Shown: positions 26,836 to 35,370, numbered from the stretch's first letter. The stretch: DNA of 64,000 nt from UMGS1889 sp900556055 (GCA_902463265.1 CABQEV010000006.1:1-64000); one strand, 5' to 3'. The notes: a model not told the origin generated them from the sequence alone. Made by a program: numbers and translations.

Positions 26836-28033
26836 CTCCTGCCTTAAAATTATAGATCGGTTTGATAATATCGGCAACATCAGTTGTTTCCCCGATGTTA
26901 TCGAGAATAGCATTCATATCCTTGTACGCCATAGGGCATTCATCAAGCGTTCTCTGATTAACGGAGGTCGTGAAAATACCGTTCATCTGCTTTTTGTATT
27001 CCGATACGGTAAAGCTCTGCTTCGCTTCCGAACGGCTCATAAGACGGCCCGCACCATGCGGTGCAGAACAGTTCCACTCGGGATTTCCCTTTCCTATGCA
27101 GATAAGACTTCCGTCCCTCATGTTGATGGGTATAAGCAGCTTTTCGCCCGCCTGCGCAGATACCGCACCCTTTCGCAGTATCATATTTTCCGTGTCTATA
27201 TAATTATGCACAGTCGTGAACTGCTCTGTGACATGGAGTCCCATTTCTTTGATGATCTCGTCCATCATTGCCTGCCTGTTAAGCATAGCATATTCCTGAA
27301 CTATCTTCATGTCATGGATATAATCATCAAAAAGCTTCCCTTCAACATACGCAAGATGCTTGGGAATATCCGTCCTTTTGACGTTTTCCAGCTTTTTCAG
27401 TTCCTTCTGGATCTGCTTTTCTCTGCCCTGAGCCTTCATTTCGGCAATAAGCTCGTTTATCTCCTTCTGAGACGATCTGTTGAGCTGCCTGTAACCCTCA
27501 TTCTGATAATATTTCGCCGTTTCAAGTCCCAGATGACGTGAACCCGAGTGGATAACGATATATATTGAACCGTCAGAACCCTTGTCAGCCTCGATAAAAT
27601 GATTTCCTCCGCCAAGTGTTCCAAGACTTTTTTCTGCCCTGTCCGTATTTATATGCTCAAAACACCGCAGCTTTGCAAGGTCGATTTTCTCCGCATATTT
27701 GTGCGGCTTGCTTCTGATATTAAATCCCGACGGGATCTTCGCATAGATAAGCTTGTCAAGCTTCTGAAGCTCAATGTGGGTTTCTTTAAGGCGGACAGTT
27801 TCCATTCCGCAGCCTATGTCAACACCCACAAGGTTCGGCACGATCTTGTCGGATACAGTCATTGTAGTGCCGATAGTACAGCCTGCGCCCGCATGAACAT
27901 CAGGCATGATCCTGATCTTTTCGCCCTCCGCAAATTTCTGGCTGCACAGCTCTATGATCTGCCTTGATGAAACATCGTCGATAATTGTCGCATAAACCTT
28001 TGCTGTATTGTATTTTCCGTTCAATTCAAACAT
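26828..28033 (-). CDS. rtcB: RNA ligase RtcB
   Basis: GTP/Mn2+-dependent ligase joining 2',3'-cyclic phosphate (3'-phosphate) and 5'-OH RNA ends. The 401-residue protein has the metal ligands C75 (VDIGCGM), H145 (GGGNHF), H162/H167 (IHSGSRH) and H276 (TTVHNY), and the guanylylated histidine H326 in SAPHGAGR. The ATG at 28033 is six bases from AAAGGA. It is preceded by a leader with a small ORF and a terminator and followed by the HEAT gene. In bacteria it repairs RNAs cut by stress or toxin ribonucleases. Confidence 0.96.
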   Translation of the reverse strand: MFELNGKYNTAKVYATIIDDVSSRQIIELCSQKFAEGEKIRIMPDVHAGAGCTIGTTMTVSDKIVPNLVGVDIGCGMETVRLKETHIELQKLDKLIYAKIPSGFNIRSKPHKYAEKIDLAKLRCFEHINTDRAEKSLGTLGGGNHFIEADKGSDGSIYIVIHSGSRHLGLETAKYYQNEGYRQLNRSSQKEINELIAEMKAQGREKQIQKELKKLENVKRTDIPKHLAYVEGKLFDDYIHDMKIVQEYAMLNRQAMMDEIIKEMGLHVTEQFTTVHNYIDTENMILRKGAVSAQAGEKLLIPINMRDGSLICIGKGNPEWNCSAPHGAGRLMSRSEAKQSFTVSEYKKQMNGIFTTSVNQRTLDECPMAYKDMNAILDNIGETTDVADIIKPIYNFKAGDE

Positions 28034-28065
28034 AAATTTTCCTTTCATTGTGTCAGCCGATAAAT

Positions 28066-28098
28066 AAAAAATGCGCCCTGAAACAAATCAAAGCGCAT
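28066..28098 (-). terminator. Terminator-like hairpin between the leader ORF and rtcB
   Basis: On the minus strand ATGCGC pairs with GCGCAT, extended by an inner TGA/TCA stem, and is followed by TTTTTT. It stands inside the transcript that must reach rtcB, so it should act conditionally (attenuation) unless rtcB has another promoter. Confidence 0.72.
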
Positions 28099-28109
28099 CG
28101 CAGTTCTTT

Positions 28110-28154
28110 ATTTAACGGCAAATGTCAGTCCGCCGCAGGTGTTAAATGCGGCAG
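28110..28154 (-). promoter_or_regulatory. Two mutually exclusive RNA stems in the rtcB leader
   Basis: Stem A: CTGCCGCA with TGCGGCGG (28130-28154), eight base pairs including one G-U. Stem B: ATTTAAC with GTTAAAT (28141-28147 with 28110-28116), extended by GGC/GCC. The two share bases and cannot form together. Stem A lies over the last codons and stop of the leader ORF, so a ribosome stalled or terminating there would open it. Confidence 0.6.
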
Positions 28155-28211
28155 ACGCTTCGATCTTCTGGTATTATGATTTGCAGATTTTCCTATTTTT
28201 TGATTATACAT
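28125..28211 (-). CDS. 28-residue leader ORF upstream of rtcB
   Basis: ATG to TGA, 28 codons, product basic and hydrophilic (begins MYNQKIGKSANHNTRRSKRL). A near-perfect ribosome binding site AAAGGAGG lies nine bases upstream, and a consensus promoter starts the transcript about 25 bases before the ATG. The reading frame ends inside RNA stem A and before a terminator-like hairpin. This is the layout of a leader peptide. No homolog is known to me, so a stable small protein remains possible. Confidence 0.6.
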   Translation of the reverse strand: MYNQKIGKSANHNTRRSKRLPHLTPAAD

Positions 28212-28242
28212 ATCGGTCTGCCTCCTTTCGTGATTTTGATTG

Positions 28243-28271
28243 AGTATATCACACAAAAAATATTTTGTCAA
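28243..28271 (-). promoter_or_regulatory. Strong SigA-type promoter of the rtcB leader
   Basis: Minus strand TTGACA, 17-base spacer, TATACT. It begins only 11 bases after the T-run of the his operon terminator. Confidence 0.88.
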
Positions 28272-28281
28272 TAGTTTTTGC

Positions 28282-28311
28282 AAAAAAAGCGGGACATTTT
28301 AAATGTCCCGC
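28282..28311 (-). terminator. Terminator of the histidine operon
   Basis: GCGGGACATTT and AAATGTCCCGC form an 11-base stem, followed on the minus strand by seven Ts. It is six bases past the hisE stop. Confidence 0.92.
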
Positions 28312-28317
28312 AGAATA

Positions 28318-28641
28318 TCAGGTGTTCTTGTCAACAACATGGAACTGCTTGAGATTGCCGATCTTGTGGCTTCTTTCCTCAAGAACTTCCTCGACCTCGG
28401 CATAATCAAGACCTTCCTCAGCGCAAAGCACCATTACGTGATAGAAAAGGTCAGCGATCTCGTTTTTCAGCTCATCATTGTTGTGGTTCTTTGCGGCAAT
28501 GACCATCTCTGTACATTCCTCACCGCATTTCTTGCAGATCTTATCCTCGCCCTTTGAGAAAAGATAGCAAGTGTATGAACCTTCCTCGAAGGTCTCCTTT
28601 CTTCCCATTACAACCTTGTATAAATCATTTAAAACGCTCAT
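28318..28641 (-). CDS. hisE: Phosphoribosyl-ATP pyrophosphatase
   Basis: Second step of histidine synthesis. The 107-residue protein has the MazG-like helical signature KICKKCGEECTEMVIAAKN and NEIADLFYHVMVLCAE with metal-binding acidic residues. ATG 28641 is nine bases from AAAGGA; an upstream ATG overlaps hisI. Separate hisI and hisE genes, adjacent, are common in clostridia. Confidence 0.95.
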   Translation of the reverse strand: MSVLNDLYKVVMGRKETFEEGSYTCYLFSKGEDKICKKCGEECTEMVIAAKNHNNDELKNEIADLFYHVMVLCAEEGLDYAEVEEVLEERSHKIGNLKQFHVVDKNT

Positions 28642-28642
28642 T

Positions 28643-29056
28643 TTATTTGTTCCTTTCATTTAAATTTATAAGCTTCATGCTGTCCATGTCAAGCTCACGG
28701 TAATAGCAGTTGTTCGGCACTCCGTTATAGCTTGTGTGACAGATATTTCCCTTGTCGGGAGTTGCCATGAACACAAGCGAATTCTGCTCGCAGTTCACAA
28801 ATATCCTGTGAAGCGTGAATGTGTTTCCCGATTCCTGCCCCTTGAACCACAGCTTGTTCCGCGATGTACTCCAAAGAACGACTTTCCTGAGACGGATAGA
28901 TTCCTCCAGTGCCTGCTTGTTGATGTAGGCAATGAGGATCACCTCTTTCGTGTCCATGTTCTGCACCGCTACGGGAATAACATGATTTTCAGGGGACATA
29001 TTGCTGAGCTTGTCCCAGTCGAGCATAATTTCATTTGTTTCTTCGATAAGTCCCAT
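28643..29056 (-). CDS. hisI: Phosphoribosyl-AMP cyclohydrolase
   Basis: Third step of histidine synthesis, a zinc enzyme. Within 137 residues it shows LIAYINKQALEESI, RKVVLWSTSRNKLWFKGQESGN and the metal-binding end CHTSYNGVPNNCYYRE. It shares one base with the hisF stop and is one base from hisE. Confidence 0.96.
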   Translation of the reverse strand: MGLIEETNEIMLDWDKLSNMSPENHVIPVAVQNMDTKEVILIAYINKQALEESIRLRKVVLWSTSRNKLWFKGQESGNTFTLHRIFVNCEQNSLVFMATPDKGNICHTSYNGVPNNCYYRELDMDSMKLINLNERNK

Positions 29057-29826
29057 TACTCAATACCTGCCGTTCTTACGGGGATCCCTTTCTTTTTCAT
29101 CTCAGCCTTGACCTCACCGACAGTAAGCTCCCTGAAATGGAAAAGCGATGCCGCAAGTGCCGCAGTACATTCGGTTTTCTCGAAAACGTCTGTAAAGTGT
29201 TCAAGCTTGCCGCAGCCTCCGCTTGCGATAACAGGGATATTTACTACCGAGCAGACAGCGTTCAGCATGTCAATGTCAAATCCGTTCTTGCAGCCGTCCG
29301 TATCCATGGACGTGAGAAGTATCTCACCAGCTCCAAGCTCTTCGGCTTTCTTTGCCCATTCAACAGCGTCAATGCCCATGTCGATGCGTCCGCCGTTTAC
29401 AACAACTGTGTATCCGCCATCGGGACGCTTCTTTGCATCTATCGCAACGACCACGCACTGACTGCCGAAAATATCAGCCGCTTCCTTGATAAGCTGCGGA
29501 TCTCTGACTGCCGCCGAATTGACGGAAACCTTGTCAGCACCTGCCCTCAGCGTATCACGGAAATCATCTATCGTTCGTATTCCGCCGCCTACGGTAAGCG
29601 GTACAAAGACCTTTTTCGCTGTACGGCTCACAACGTCGAGCATCGTTCCGCGTCCCTCATGAGTTGCGGTTATGTCGAGAAAAACTATCTCGTCAGCACC
29701 CTGTCTGTCGTACTCAGCGGCACATTCAACAGGATCGCCGACCTCTTTTATTCCTACAAAGTTTACGCCCTTGACTACTTTTCCGTCTCTGACATCAAGG
29801 CAGGGCACTATTCTTTTTGCAAGCAT
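29056..29826 (-). CDS. hisF: Imidazole glycerol phosphate synthase, cyclase subunit
   Basis: TIM-barrel partner of HisH; makes IGP and AICAR. Typical features: AKRIVPCLDVRDGKVVKGVNF (catalytic Asp near residue 10), VPLTVGGGIRT, and VIASGGCGKLEHF with the second phosphate loop. 256 residues from ATG 29826. In this operon it follows hisH directly, with hisA absent between them. Confidence 0.97.
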   Translation of the reverse strand: MLAKRIVPCLDVRDGKVVKGVNFVGIKEVGDPVECAAEYDRQGADEIVFLDITATHEGRGTMLDVVSRTAKKVFVPLTVGGGIRTIDDFRDTLRAGADKVSVNSAAVRDPQLIKEAADIFGSQCVVVAIDAKKRPDGGYTVVVNGGRIDMGIDAVEWAKKAEELGAGEILLTSMDTDGCKNGFDIDMLNAVCSVVNIPVIASGGCGKLEHFTDVFEKTECTAALAASLFHFRELTVGEVKAEMKKKGIPVRTAGIE

Positions 29827-29855
29827 TTTTATCAGCCGCCTTTGCAATATGATAA

Positions 29856-29906
29856 TGTAAAGCAGATCGCTTTACAGCAAAATCACAAATTTTATCTGTA
29901 AAGCAG
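29856..29906 (-). repeat. Hairpin and repeated TGTAAAGCAG between hisH and hisF
   Basis: TGTAAAGC-AGATC-GCTTTACA (29856-29876) is an eight-base perfect hairpin; TGTAAAGCAG occurs again at 29897-29906. It fills the 87-base gap where hisA usually sits. No T-run follows, so it is more likely an mRNA processing or stability element, or a deletion scar, than a terminator. Confidence 0.6.
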
Positions 29907-29913
29907 TTAAGCA

Positions 29914-30519
29914 TTACACCTTGAATTCTGCGAAATTCTTCAGCATTTTCATGCCGACAGCACCGCTCTTTTCGGGATGAAACTGCGAACCGAAAACAGT
30001 GTGCCCATCATAGACAAGAGCTGTCACCTTTCCGCCATAATCCGTGTATGCCGCAACACTGTCATCGCTGCACTTAGCCGCAAACGAATGAACGAAATAC
30101 ACATATTCCCCATTCTTTATGCCGCTGAGCATCGGACAATCCCTGTTGAACTCCAGCGAATTCCATCCCATATGCGGGATTATCATGCCGGGAGCTTCTA
30201 TCGGCTCTACTGTTCCGCCGATAAGTCCCAGACCGTCAGTTTCTCCGAATTCATAGCCCTTATCGAAGATCAGCTGCATGCCGAGACATATTCCCAGAAA
30301 CGGTTTCTGCTTTGCCTGCGTTTTTATTGTATTGACAAGTCCGCTCTGTTCAAGCATTTTCATCGCACTCGGGAATGCACCAACTCCCGGAAGGATAATT
30401 GCGTCGGCGTTTTCTATATCTGTTTTTTCTTTGGTGAGAATGGACGGGATATCAAGATAATCAAGCGCATTTTTCACGCTGAAAATGTTTCCCGCACCGT
30501 AGTCAATTATTGCAATCAT
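29914..30519 (-). CDS. hisH: Imidazole glycerol phosphate synthase, glutamine amidotransferase subunit
   Basis: Supplies ammonia to HisF. Class I amidotransferase triad: Cys in GICLGMQL, then His and Glu in GSQFHPEKSG. IIDYGAGNIFSVKNAL at the N-terminus is typical. Length about 201 residues from ATG 30519; a TTG two codons earlier is possible. The hisB stop lies two bases upstream. Confidence 0.96.
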   Translation of the reverse strand: MIAIIDYGAGNIFSVKNALDYLDIPSILTKEKTDIENADAIILPGVGAFPSAMKMLEQSGLVNTIKTQAKQKPFLGICLGMQLIFDKGYEFGETDGLGLIGGTVEPIEAPGMIIPHMGWNSLEFNRDCPMLSGIKNGEYVYFVHSFAAKCSDDSVAAYTDYGGKVTALVYDGHTVFGSQFHPEKSGAVGMKMLKNFAEFKV

Positions 30520-30521
30520 TA

Positions 30522-31100
30522 TCAAATCACGCCCTTTGTAGACAATACTTCTCCTCCGCTCAGCACCTTTGCATCTTTGAGCGCATGAGCAACAGCCTTG
30601 AATATCGCTTCGATCTTATGGTGATCGTTTGAACCGTGGATAAGCTTGATATGCAGTGTTATCCCCGCATTAAAAGCAAATGCCCTGAAAAATTCCTCGG
30701 TAAGGCAGTTGTCAAACTGTCCTGTCCTGTCGTCAGCATATTCACATTCAAATACAAGATACGGACGGCTGCTTATGTCCAGCGACGCAAATGCAAGGCT
30801 TTCGTCCATTGGCACAAAAGCTGTTCCGTATCTCGCAACAGCACCGTCCGAACGCACTGCATCTCCGAATGCCTTTCCGAGAACAATACCCGTATCCTCG
30901 ACCGTGTGATGTCCGTCAACATACAGATCGCCCTTTGCCGTAAGCTCGAGATCCATGCCGCTGTGAACGGTCAGTGCAGTCAGCATATGGTCAAAAAAGC
31001 CTATTCCCGTGTCGATCTTGTACTTTCCGCTTCCGTCAACATTCAGCTTAACGGAGATGTCGGTTTCCTTTGTAGTCCTTTTTACAGATGCTTCTCTCAT
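30522..31100 (-). CDS. hisB: Imidazoleglycerol-phosphate dehydratase
   Basis: Monofunctional dehydratase (192 residues, no phosphatase domain). Manganese-binding histidines are seen in GIGFFDHMLTAL, DGHHTVEDTGIV and IHGSNDHHKIEAIFKA. It overlaps hisC by four bases. Confidence 0.97.
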   Translation of the reverse strand: MREASVKRTTKETDISVKLNVDGSGKYKIDTGIGFFDHMLTALTVHSGMDLELTAKGDLYVDGHHTVEDTGIVLGKAFGDAVRSDGAVARYGTAFVPMDESLAFASLDISSRPYLVFECEYADDRTGQFDNCLTEEFFRAFAFNAGITLHIKLIHGSNDHHKIEAIFKAVAHALKDAKVLSGGEVLSTKGVI

Positions 31101-32164
31101 GCGTTCACCTGCTTTCCGAGTATCTCACCGAGAGCGGAGATAAGCTTTTCCATCTCTTCGGGAGTGCCGATGCTTATTCTGAGATAATCGCTTATTCTTG
31201 GCTTGTTCCAGTGACGAACGAATATCTTCTTCTCTTTGAGCTTTGCAAATATTTCATTGGCATCAGCCGACTCATGCTTTGCGAAAATAAAGTTGCTCAT
31301 GGAATCCGGGAATGTAAATCCAAGCTCAGTCAGCTTTTTCTTTGTATATTCTCTTGAATCGATTATCTTATTTACATGCTCCTCAAAATATGCCTTATCC
31401 TTTACAGCTTCAGCACCGCATATCTGCGTGATGTGGTTCATTGTATATGAATTTATCGAGAATTTCACATCATTCATGTACTTTATAAGCTTCTCATTTC
31501 CCATCGCATAGCCTATTCTCATGCCTGCCATGGAGCGTGATTTTGAAAACGTCTGAATGACAAGCAGATTATCATACTTTTCGATCAGCGGCAGACAGCT
31601 TTTTCCGCCGAAATCAATGTACGCTTCATCTATCATAACAACAGAATCGGGGTTAGCCTTAACGATCTCCTCGATCATATCAACACTCTCAAGAACACCT
31701 GTCGGCGCATTGGGATTAGGGAAGATTATTCCGCCGTTTTCCGTCATATAATCCTTTGCATTTATCCTGAAATTTTCATCAAGCGGCATCTGCTTATATG
31801 GGATCCTGTAAACCTCAGCCCATACATCATAGAACGAATAAGTAACATCGGGGAAAAGTACAGGCTTATCCGAATTGAAAAAGGTCAGGAATGCCATTGA
31901 AATGACATCATCGGAGCCTACTCCGACAAAGACCTGCTCGGGCTTGACACCGTAATTCTCCGCTATCGCATCAACAAGAACGGAGGCTTCGGGATCTGGA
32001 TAAAGTCTCATTCTTCCGCAATCGAAATCATCGAGCGCCTTTCTGACATTCGGCGACGGAGGATACGGATTTTCATTTGTATTCAGCTTGACAACATTCG
32101 TGTCCTTAGGCTGTTCGCCGGGTACATACGGTACAACACGTCTTACGTTGTTTTCCCAGTTCAT
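31097..32164 (-). CDS. hisC: Histidinol-phosphate aminotransferase
   Basis: PLP aminotransferase of fold type I, 355 residues. LNTNENPYPPSP at the N-terminus, DEAYIDFGG, and the PLP lysine in QTFSKSRSMAGMRIGY are all present. It converts imidazole acetol phosphate to histidinol phosphate. Position between hisD and hisB fits the operon. Confidence 0.95.
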   Translation of the reverse strand: MNWENNVRRVVPYVPGEQPKDTNVVKLNTNENPYPPSPNVRKALDDFDCGRMRLYPDPEASVLVDAIAENYGVKPEQVFVGVGSDDVISMAFLTFFNSDKPVLFPDVTYSFYDVWAEVYRIPYKQMPLDENFRINAKDYMTENGGIIFPNPNAPTGVLESVDMIEEIVKANPDSVVMIDEAYIDFGGKSCLPLIEKYDNLLVIQTFSKSRSMAGMRIGYAMGNEKLIKYMNDVKFSINSYTMNHITQICGAEAVKDKAYFEEHVNKIIDSREYTKKKLTELGFTFPDSMSNFIFAKHESADANEIFAKLKEKKIFVRHWNKPRISDYLRISIGTPEEMEKLISALGEILGKQVNA

Positions 32165-32191
32165 TGTAGATCAACCTTTCCGCAAAAATGC

Positions 32192-33481
32192 TTATTTTTC
32201 AAATCTTACCTTTATTGCATTTGCGTGGGCGGTCAGTGCTTCTCTTTCAGCGATCGTTACGATATCCTTCTGAGCCTCGCAGAGTGCTGCTTCCGTATAG
32301 TAAATGAAGCTGGAACGCTTTGTGAAGCTGTTGACGGAAAGCGGAGAGAAGAAGCGTGCAGTGCCGCTTGTAGGAAGAACGTGGTTCGGTCCCGCATAGT
32401 AATCTCCAAGAGGCTCGGGAGCGTACTGTCCGAGGAAAACAGAACCTGCATTGTCAAGTCTGCCGAGATATTCCATAGGATTTTTCAGCTGAACTTCAAG
32501 GTGTTCGGGTGCAAGTGCATTTGCCATCTCAACAGCATCATTGATGCATGAGCATACGATAACAGCACCGTAATCATTCATTGACTTCTCGATGATGTTC
32601 TTTCGTGACATATCCGCAGTCTGACGTGTTATCTCAGCTATTGTTTCATCTGCGACCTTCTCACTTGTCGTTACAAGAATAGCGGATGCCATAACATCGT
32701 GTTCCGCCTGTGACATAAGATCGGCAGCAAGGAACTTCGGGTTTGCAGTTTCATCCGCAAGAACGAGTATCTCACTCGGACCTGCGATCATATCAATATC
32801 TACCTGACCGAAAAGCAGCTTCTTTGCAGTTGCAACGAAAATATTTCCGGGGCCTACGATCTTATCTACCTTGGGGATAGTTTCAGTTCCGTATGCCATA
32901 GCAGCAACAGCCTGAGCACCGCCTGCCATGAACACTCTGTCAACTCCGCAGATAGCGGCAGCAACGAGGATATCCTTGTTGGGAGTGCCGTCCTTGAGCG
33001 GAGGAGTTACCATGATGATCTCCTTAACGCCTGCGATCTTTGCGGGAACGGCATTCATAAGAACGGACGAGGGATATGCAGCTGTACCGCCGGGAACATA
33101 AAGTCCGACTCTCGCCAGACCTCTCACACGCTGACCAAGCACAACTCCGTTTTCCTTGGGAGTGATGAAGCCCTGTTCCTTCTGTCTGTTGTGAAAATCG
33201 GAGATATTTTCCATAGCATTCAGCAGCGAATCAACGAAATCCTGATCCGCATTCTGAAGAGCATCGTTTATAACATCTCTCGGAACTTCGTAATATTCGG
33301 GCATTCTGCCGTCAAATTTCAGTGTATATTCCTTTACAGCCTTATCGCCGTTGTTTCTGACATTTTCGATTATCTCGCTGACAGCCTCAGTCACTTTTTT
33401 ATCGGTTTCGCCGTGACGCTTTGAAACTTCCTTCAGAAACTCTTTTTCGGCAGTTCCGTCTGCAATAATTTTTCTTATCAT
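32192..33481 (-). CDS. hisD: Histidinol dehydrogenase
   Basis: Zinc- and NAD-dependent enzyme for the last two oxidations to histidine. 429 residues with VGLYVPGGTAAYPSSVLMNA, FMAGGAQAVAAMAYGTE, IAGPSEILVLAD and the zinc-binding LMSQAEHD and YAGPNHVLPTSG segments. Eleven to thirteen bases from hisG. Confidence 0.97.
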   Translation of the reverse strand: MIRKIIADGTAEKEFLKEVSKRHGETDKKVTEAVSEIIENVRNNGDKAVKEYTLKFDGRMPEYYEVPRDVINDALQNADQDFVDSLLNAMENISDFHNRQKEQGFITPKENGVVLGQRVRGLARVGLYVPGGTAAYPSSVLMNAVPAKIAGVKEIIMVTPPLKDGTPNKDILVAAAICGVDRVFMAGGAQAVAAMAYGTETIPKVDKIVGPGNIFVATAKKLLFGQVDIDMIAGPSEILVLADETANPKFLAADLMSQAEHDVMASAILVTTSEKVADETIAEITRQTADMSRKNIIEKSMNDYGAVIVCSCINDAVEMANALAPEHLEVQLKNPMEYLGRLDNAGSVFLGQYAPEPLGDYYAGPNHVLPTSGTARFFSPLSVNSFTKRSSFIYYTEAALCEAQKDIVTIAEREALTAHANAIKVRFEK

Positions 33482-33494
33482 TGGGTTTCACTCC

Positions 33495-34130
33495 TTACAG
33501 ATTTTTCTCTATCTGACCGATAAGCTCTTCGATCTCAGCCTTTCTGAGCTTCATGCTTACAGTGTTTACAATAAGTCTTGCGGAAACAGGTGCGATATCC
33601 TCATAAACCTCAAGTCCGTTCTCACGGAGAGTAGTTCCCGTTTCAACGATATCCACGATAGCATCGGAGAGTTCAAGAAGAGGTGCAAGCTCAACACTTC
33701 CCTCGATCTTTACTATCTCAACGTCCATTCCCTGTTTCTCGAAATATGAACGTGCGATGTTAGGATATTTTGTTGCGATCGTCTTGACGTTATGTCCCGA
33801 ATAAAAATCCTTGCCCTTGGGACCTGCAAGAGCAAATTTGCATCTGCCGAATCCGAGATCCATAAGCTCAAAGAACTTTCCGTTCATCTCCATGATGGTG
33901 TCCTTGCCAACAACGCCGATGTCGCATACGCCGTGTTCAACATATGTGATAACATCATTTGCCTTGGCAAGCACAGCTTCTATCGAATCGCCGACAGGAA
34001 GGATAAGCTTTCTTCCCTTGTCCCTGACAGCCGTGCAGTCATAACCGATCTTTTCGAGAAGATCAACTGTTTTGTTTTCGAGTCTGCCTTTGGTGAGCGC
34101 CATTCTCAGGCGTCTGTTTTCATTCTGCAT
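33495..34130 (-). CDS. hisG: ATP phosphoribosyltransferase, short form
   Basis: First, committed step of histidine synthesis. At 211 residues this is the short HisG_S form that lacks the regulatory domain and needs HisZ, which is encoded just upstream. Signature DAIVDIVETGTTLRENGLEV is intact. The ATG is close to an AAAGG site. Confidence 0.97.
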   Translation of the reverse strand: MQNENRRLRMALTKGRLENKTVDLLEKIGYDCTAVRDKGRKLILPVGDSIEAVLAKANDVITYVEHGVCDIGVVGKDTIMEMNGKFFELMDLGFGRCKFALAGPKGKDFYSGHNVKTIATKYPNIARSYFEKQGMDVEIVKIEGSVELAPLLELSDAIVDIVETGTTLRENGLEVYEDIAPVSARLIVNTVSMKLRKAEIEELIGQIEKNL

Positions 34131-34164
34131 TTTATCTGACCTTTCCTTTCCAAGCCTGAGATGT

Positions 34165-35370
34165 TCAGTTCTGTCCGCCCATATCTATCGTCTTTATCTT
34201 GTCTGATACGATAACGACCTTGGATATGTTCTTTTCTTCTGCATATGCCATTACATCTTCAACATTGTCAAATACCGCATTTTCAGCAACAAGTCCCTCG
34301 GCTACAAATTCGTTTGCCTTTCTGATAGCATCCATCTCATAGCCGTCCTCGCCGAACACGATAACATCGGGAGGAGTGAGCTTCACGCCGTTTTTCTGGG
34401 AAATTACCTTAGCAACAGCATCAACATTAACAGCAAATCCCGTAGCAGGGAGATCAATTCCGAATTCCTTTATAAGGTGATCGTATCTTCCGCCGGAAAG
34501 AACATTGTCGCCGAATCCCTGGAGATATCCCTTCATAACAACGCCGGTGTAATAGTCGAGCTTGTTTACGATGCCGAGATCCACGGATATCTTGCCGTTA
34601 TGACCGAGCTTGCCGAGTTCATTGTAAATGGAATGGAGCGATTCAAGGATATCGTGTATCTTTCTGTCGCTGATAAGGGATTCTGCCTTTTCAAACACTT
34701 CCTCGCCGCCGAAAAGTCTTGGCAGCTGCTTCAGTGCATTCGTTACCTCGTTGTCGCCGATGCTGTCAAGCAGGTCGTTCAGTGCGGGATAGTTCTTGAC
34801 CTCTATAAGATGACGTATCTCCTCAACTGTATTTTCATCTGTTCCAAGACGTGAAACCAGCTCCTTGAAAAATCCGATGTCGCCTATTTCAAGACGGAAC
34901 TTCTCACGGTCGCAGGACGAAAGGACCTCAACAGCCATCGAAAGTACTTCAAGATCCGCACGCTTTGAATATGAACCGATAAGCTCTATTCCGCTCTGGA
35001 GTATCTCGTCGCTTCTTCCTCTCATAGCAGGCTTCATTCTGAAAACGCTCTGGCTGTAAAAAAGCTTCAGCGGCATTGTCTGATCCTTGAGCCTTGTTGC
35101 GGCAACACGTGCGATAGGCATTGTGCTGTCAGGTCTTACTACCATCAGTCTGCCCTTTCCGTCAACCAGCTTGTACATACTTTCCTGCGGAAAATATATA
35201 GAATTCAGATTGAAAACATCGAAAAATTCAAGTCCCGGAGTAACGACCTCACGGTATCCCCCAGACTTGAAGATGTTATAAAGCTTTTCCTCGACCTGAC
35301 GTCTTGCTGCGCAGTCCTCGAGGATAATATCTCTTGTTCCCTCAGGTGTGATAAGGTCAAATTTTTTCAT
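34165..35370 (-). CDS. hisZ: ATP phosphoribosyltransferase regulatory subunit
   Basis: A catalytically inactive histidyl-tRNA synthetase paralog that regulates short HisG. It opens with TPEGTRDIILEDCAARR and has the class II motif-2-like VVRPDSTMPIARVAA. It stops before an anticodon-binding domain of full length (401 residues). First gene of the operon, with a promoter directly upstream. ATG 35370 is preferred over one eight codons earlier that lacks a ribosome binding site. Confidence 0.94.
   Translation of the reverse strand: MKKFDLITPEGTRDIILEDCAARRQVEEKLYNIFKSGGYREVVTPGLEFFDVFNLNSIYFPQESMYKLVDGKGRLMVVRPDSTMPIARVAATRLKDQTMPLKLFYSQSVFRMKPAMRGRSDEILQSGIELIGSYSKRADLEVLSMAVEVLSSCDREKFRLEIGDIGFFKELVSRLGTDENTVEEIRHLIEVKNYPALNDLLDSIGDNEVTNALKQLPRLFGGEEVFEKAESLISDRKIHDILESLHSIYNELGKLGHNGKISVDLGIVNKLDYYTGVVMKGYLQGFGDNVLSGGRYDHLIKEFGIDLPATGFAVNVDAVAKVISQKNGVKLTPPDVIVFGEDGYEMDAIRKANEFVAEGLVAENAVFDNVEDVMAYAEEKNISKVVIVSDKIKTIDMGGQN

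Noticed and set aside
28130..28190. TTCGATC on the plus strand in the rtcB leader, like a tRNA T-loop
   Set aside because: The flanking bases do not make a five-base T stem, and no anticodon or acceptor arm can be drawn.
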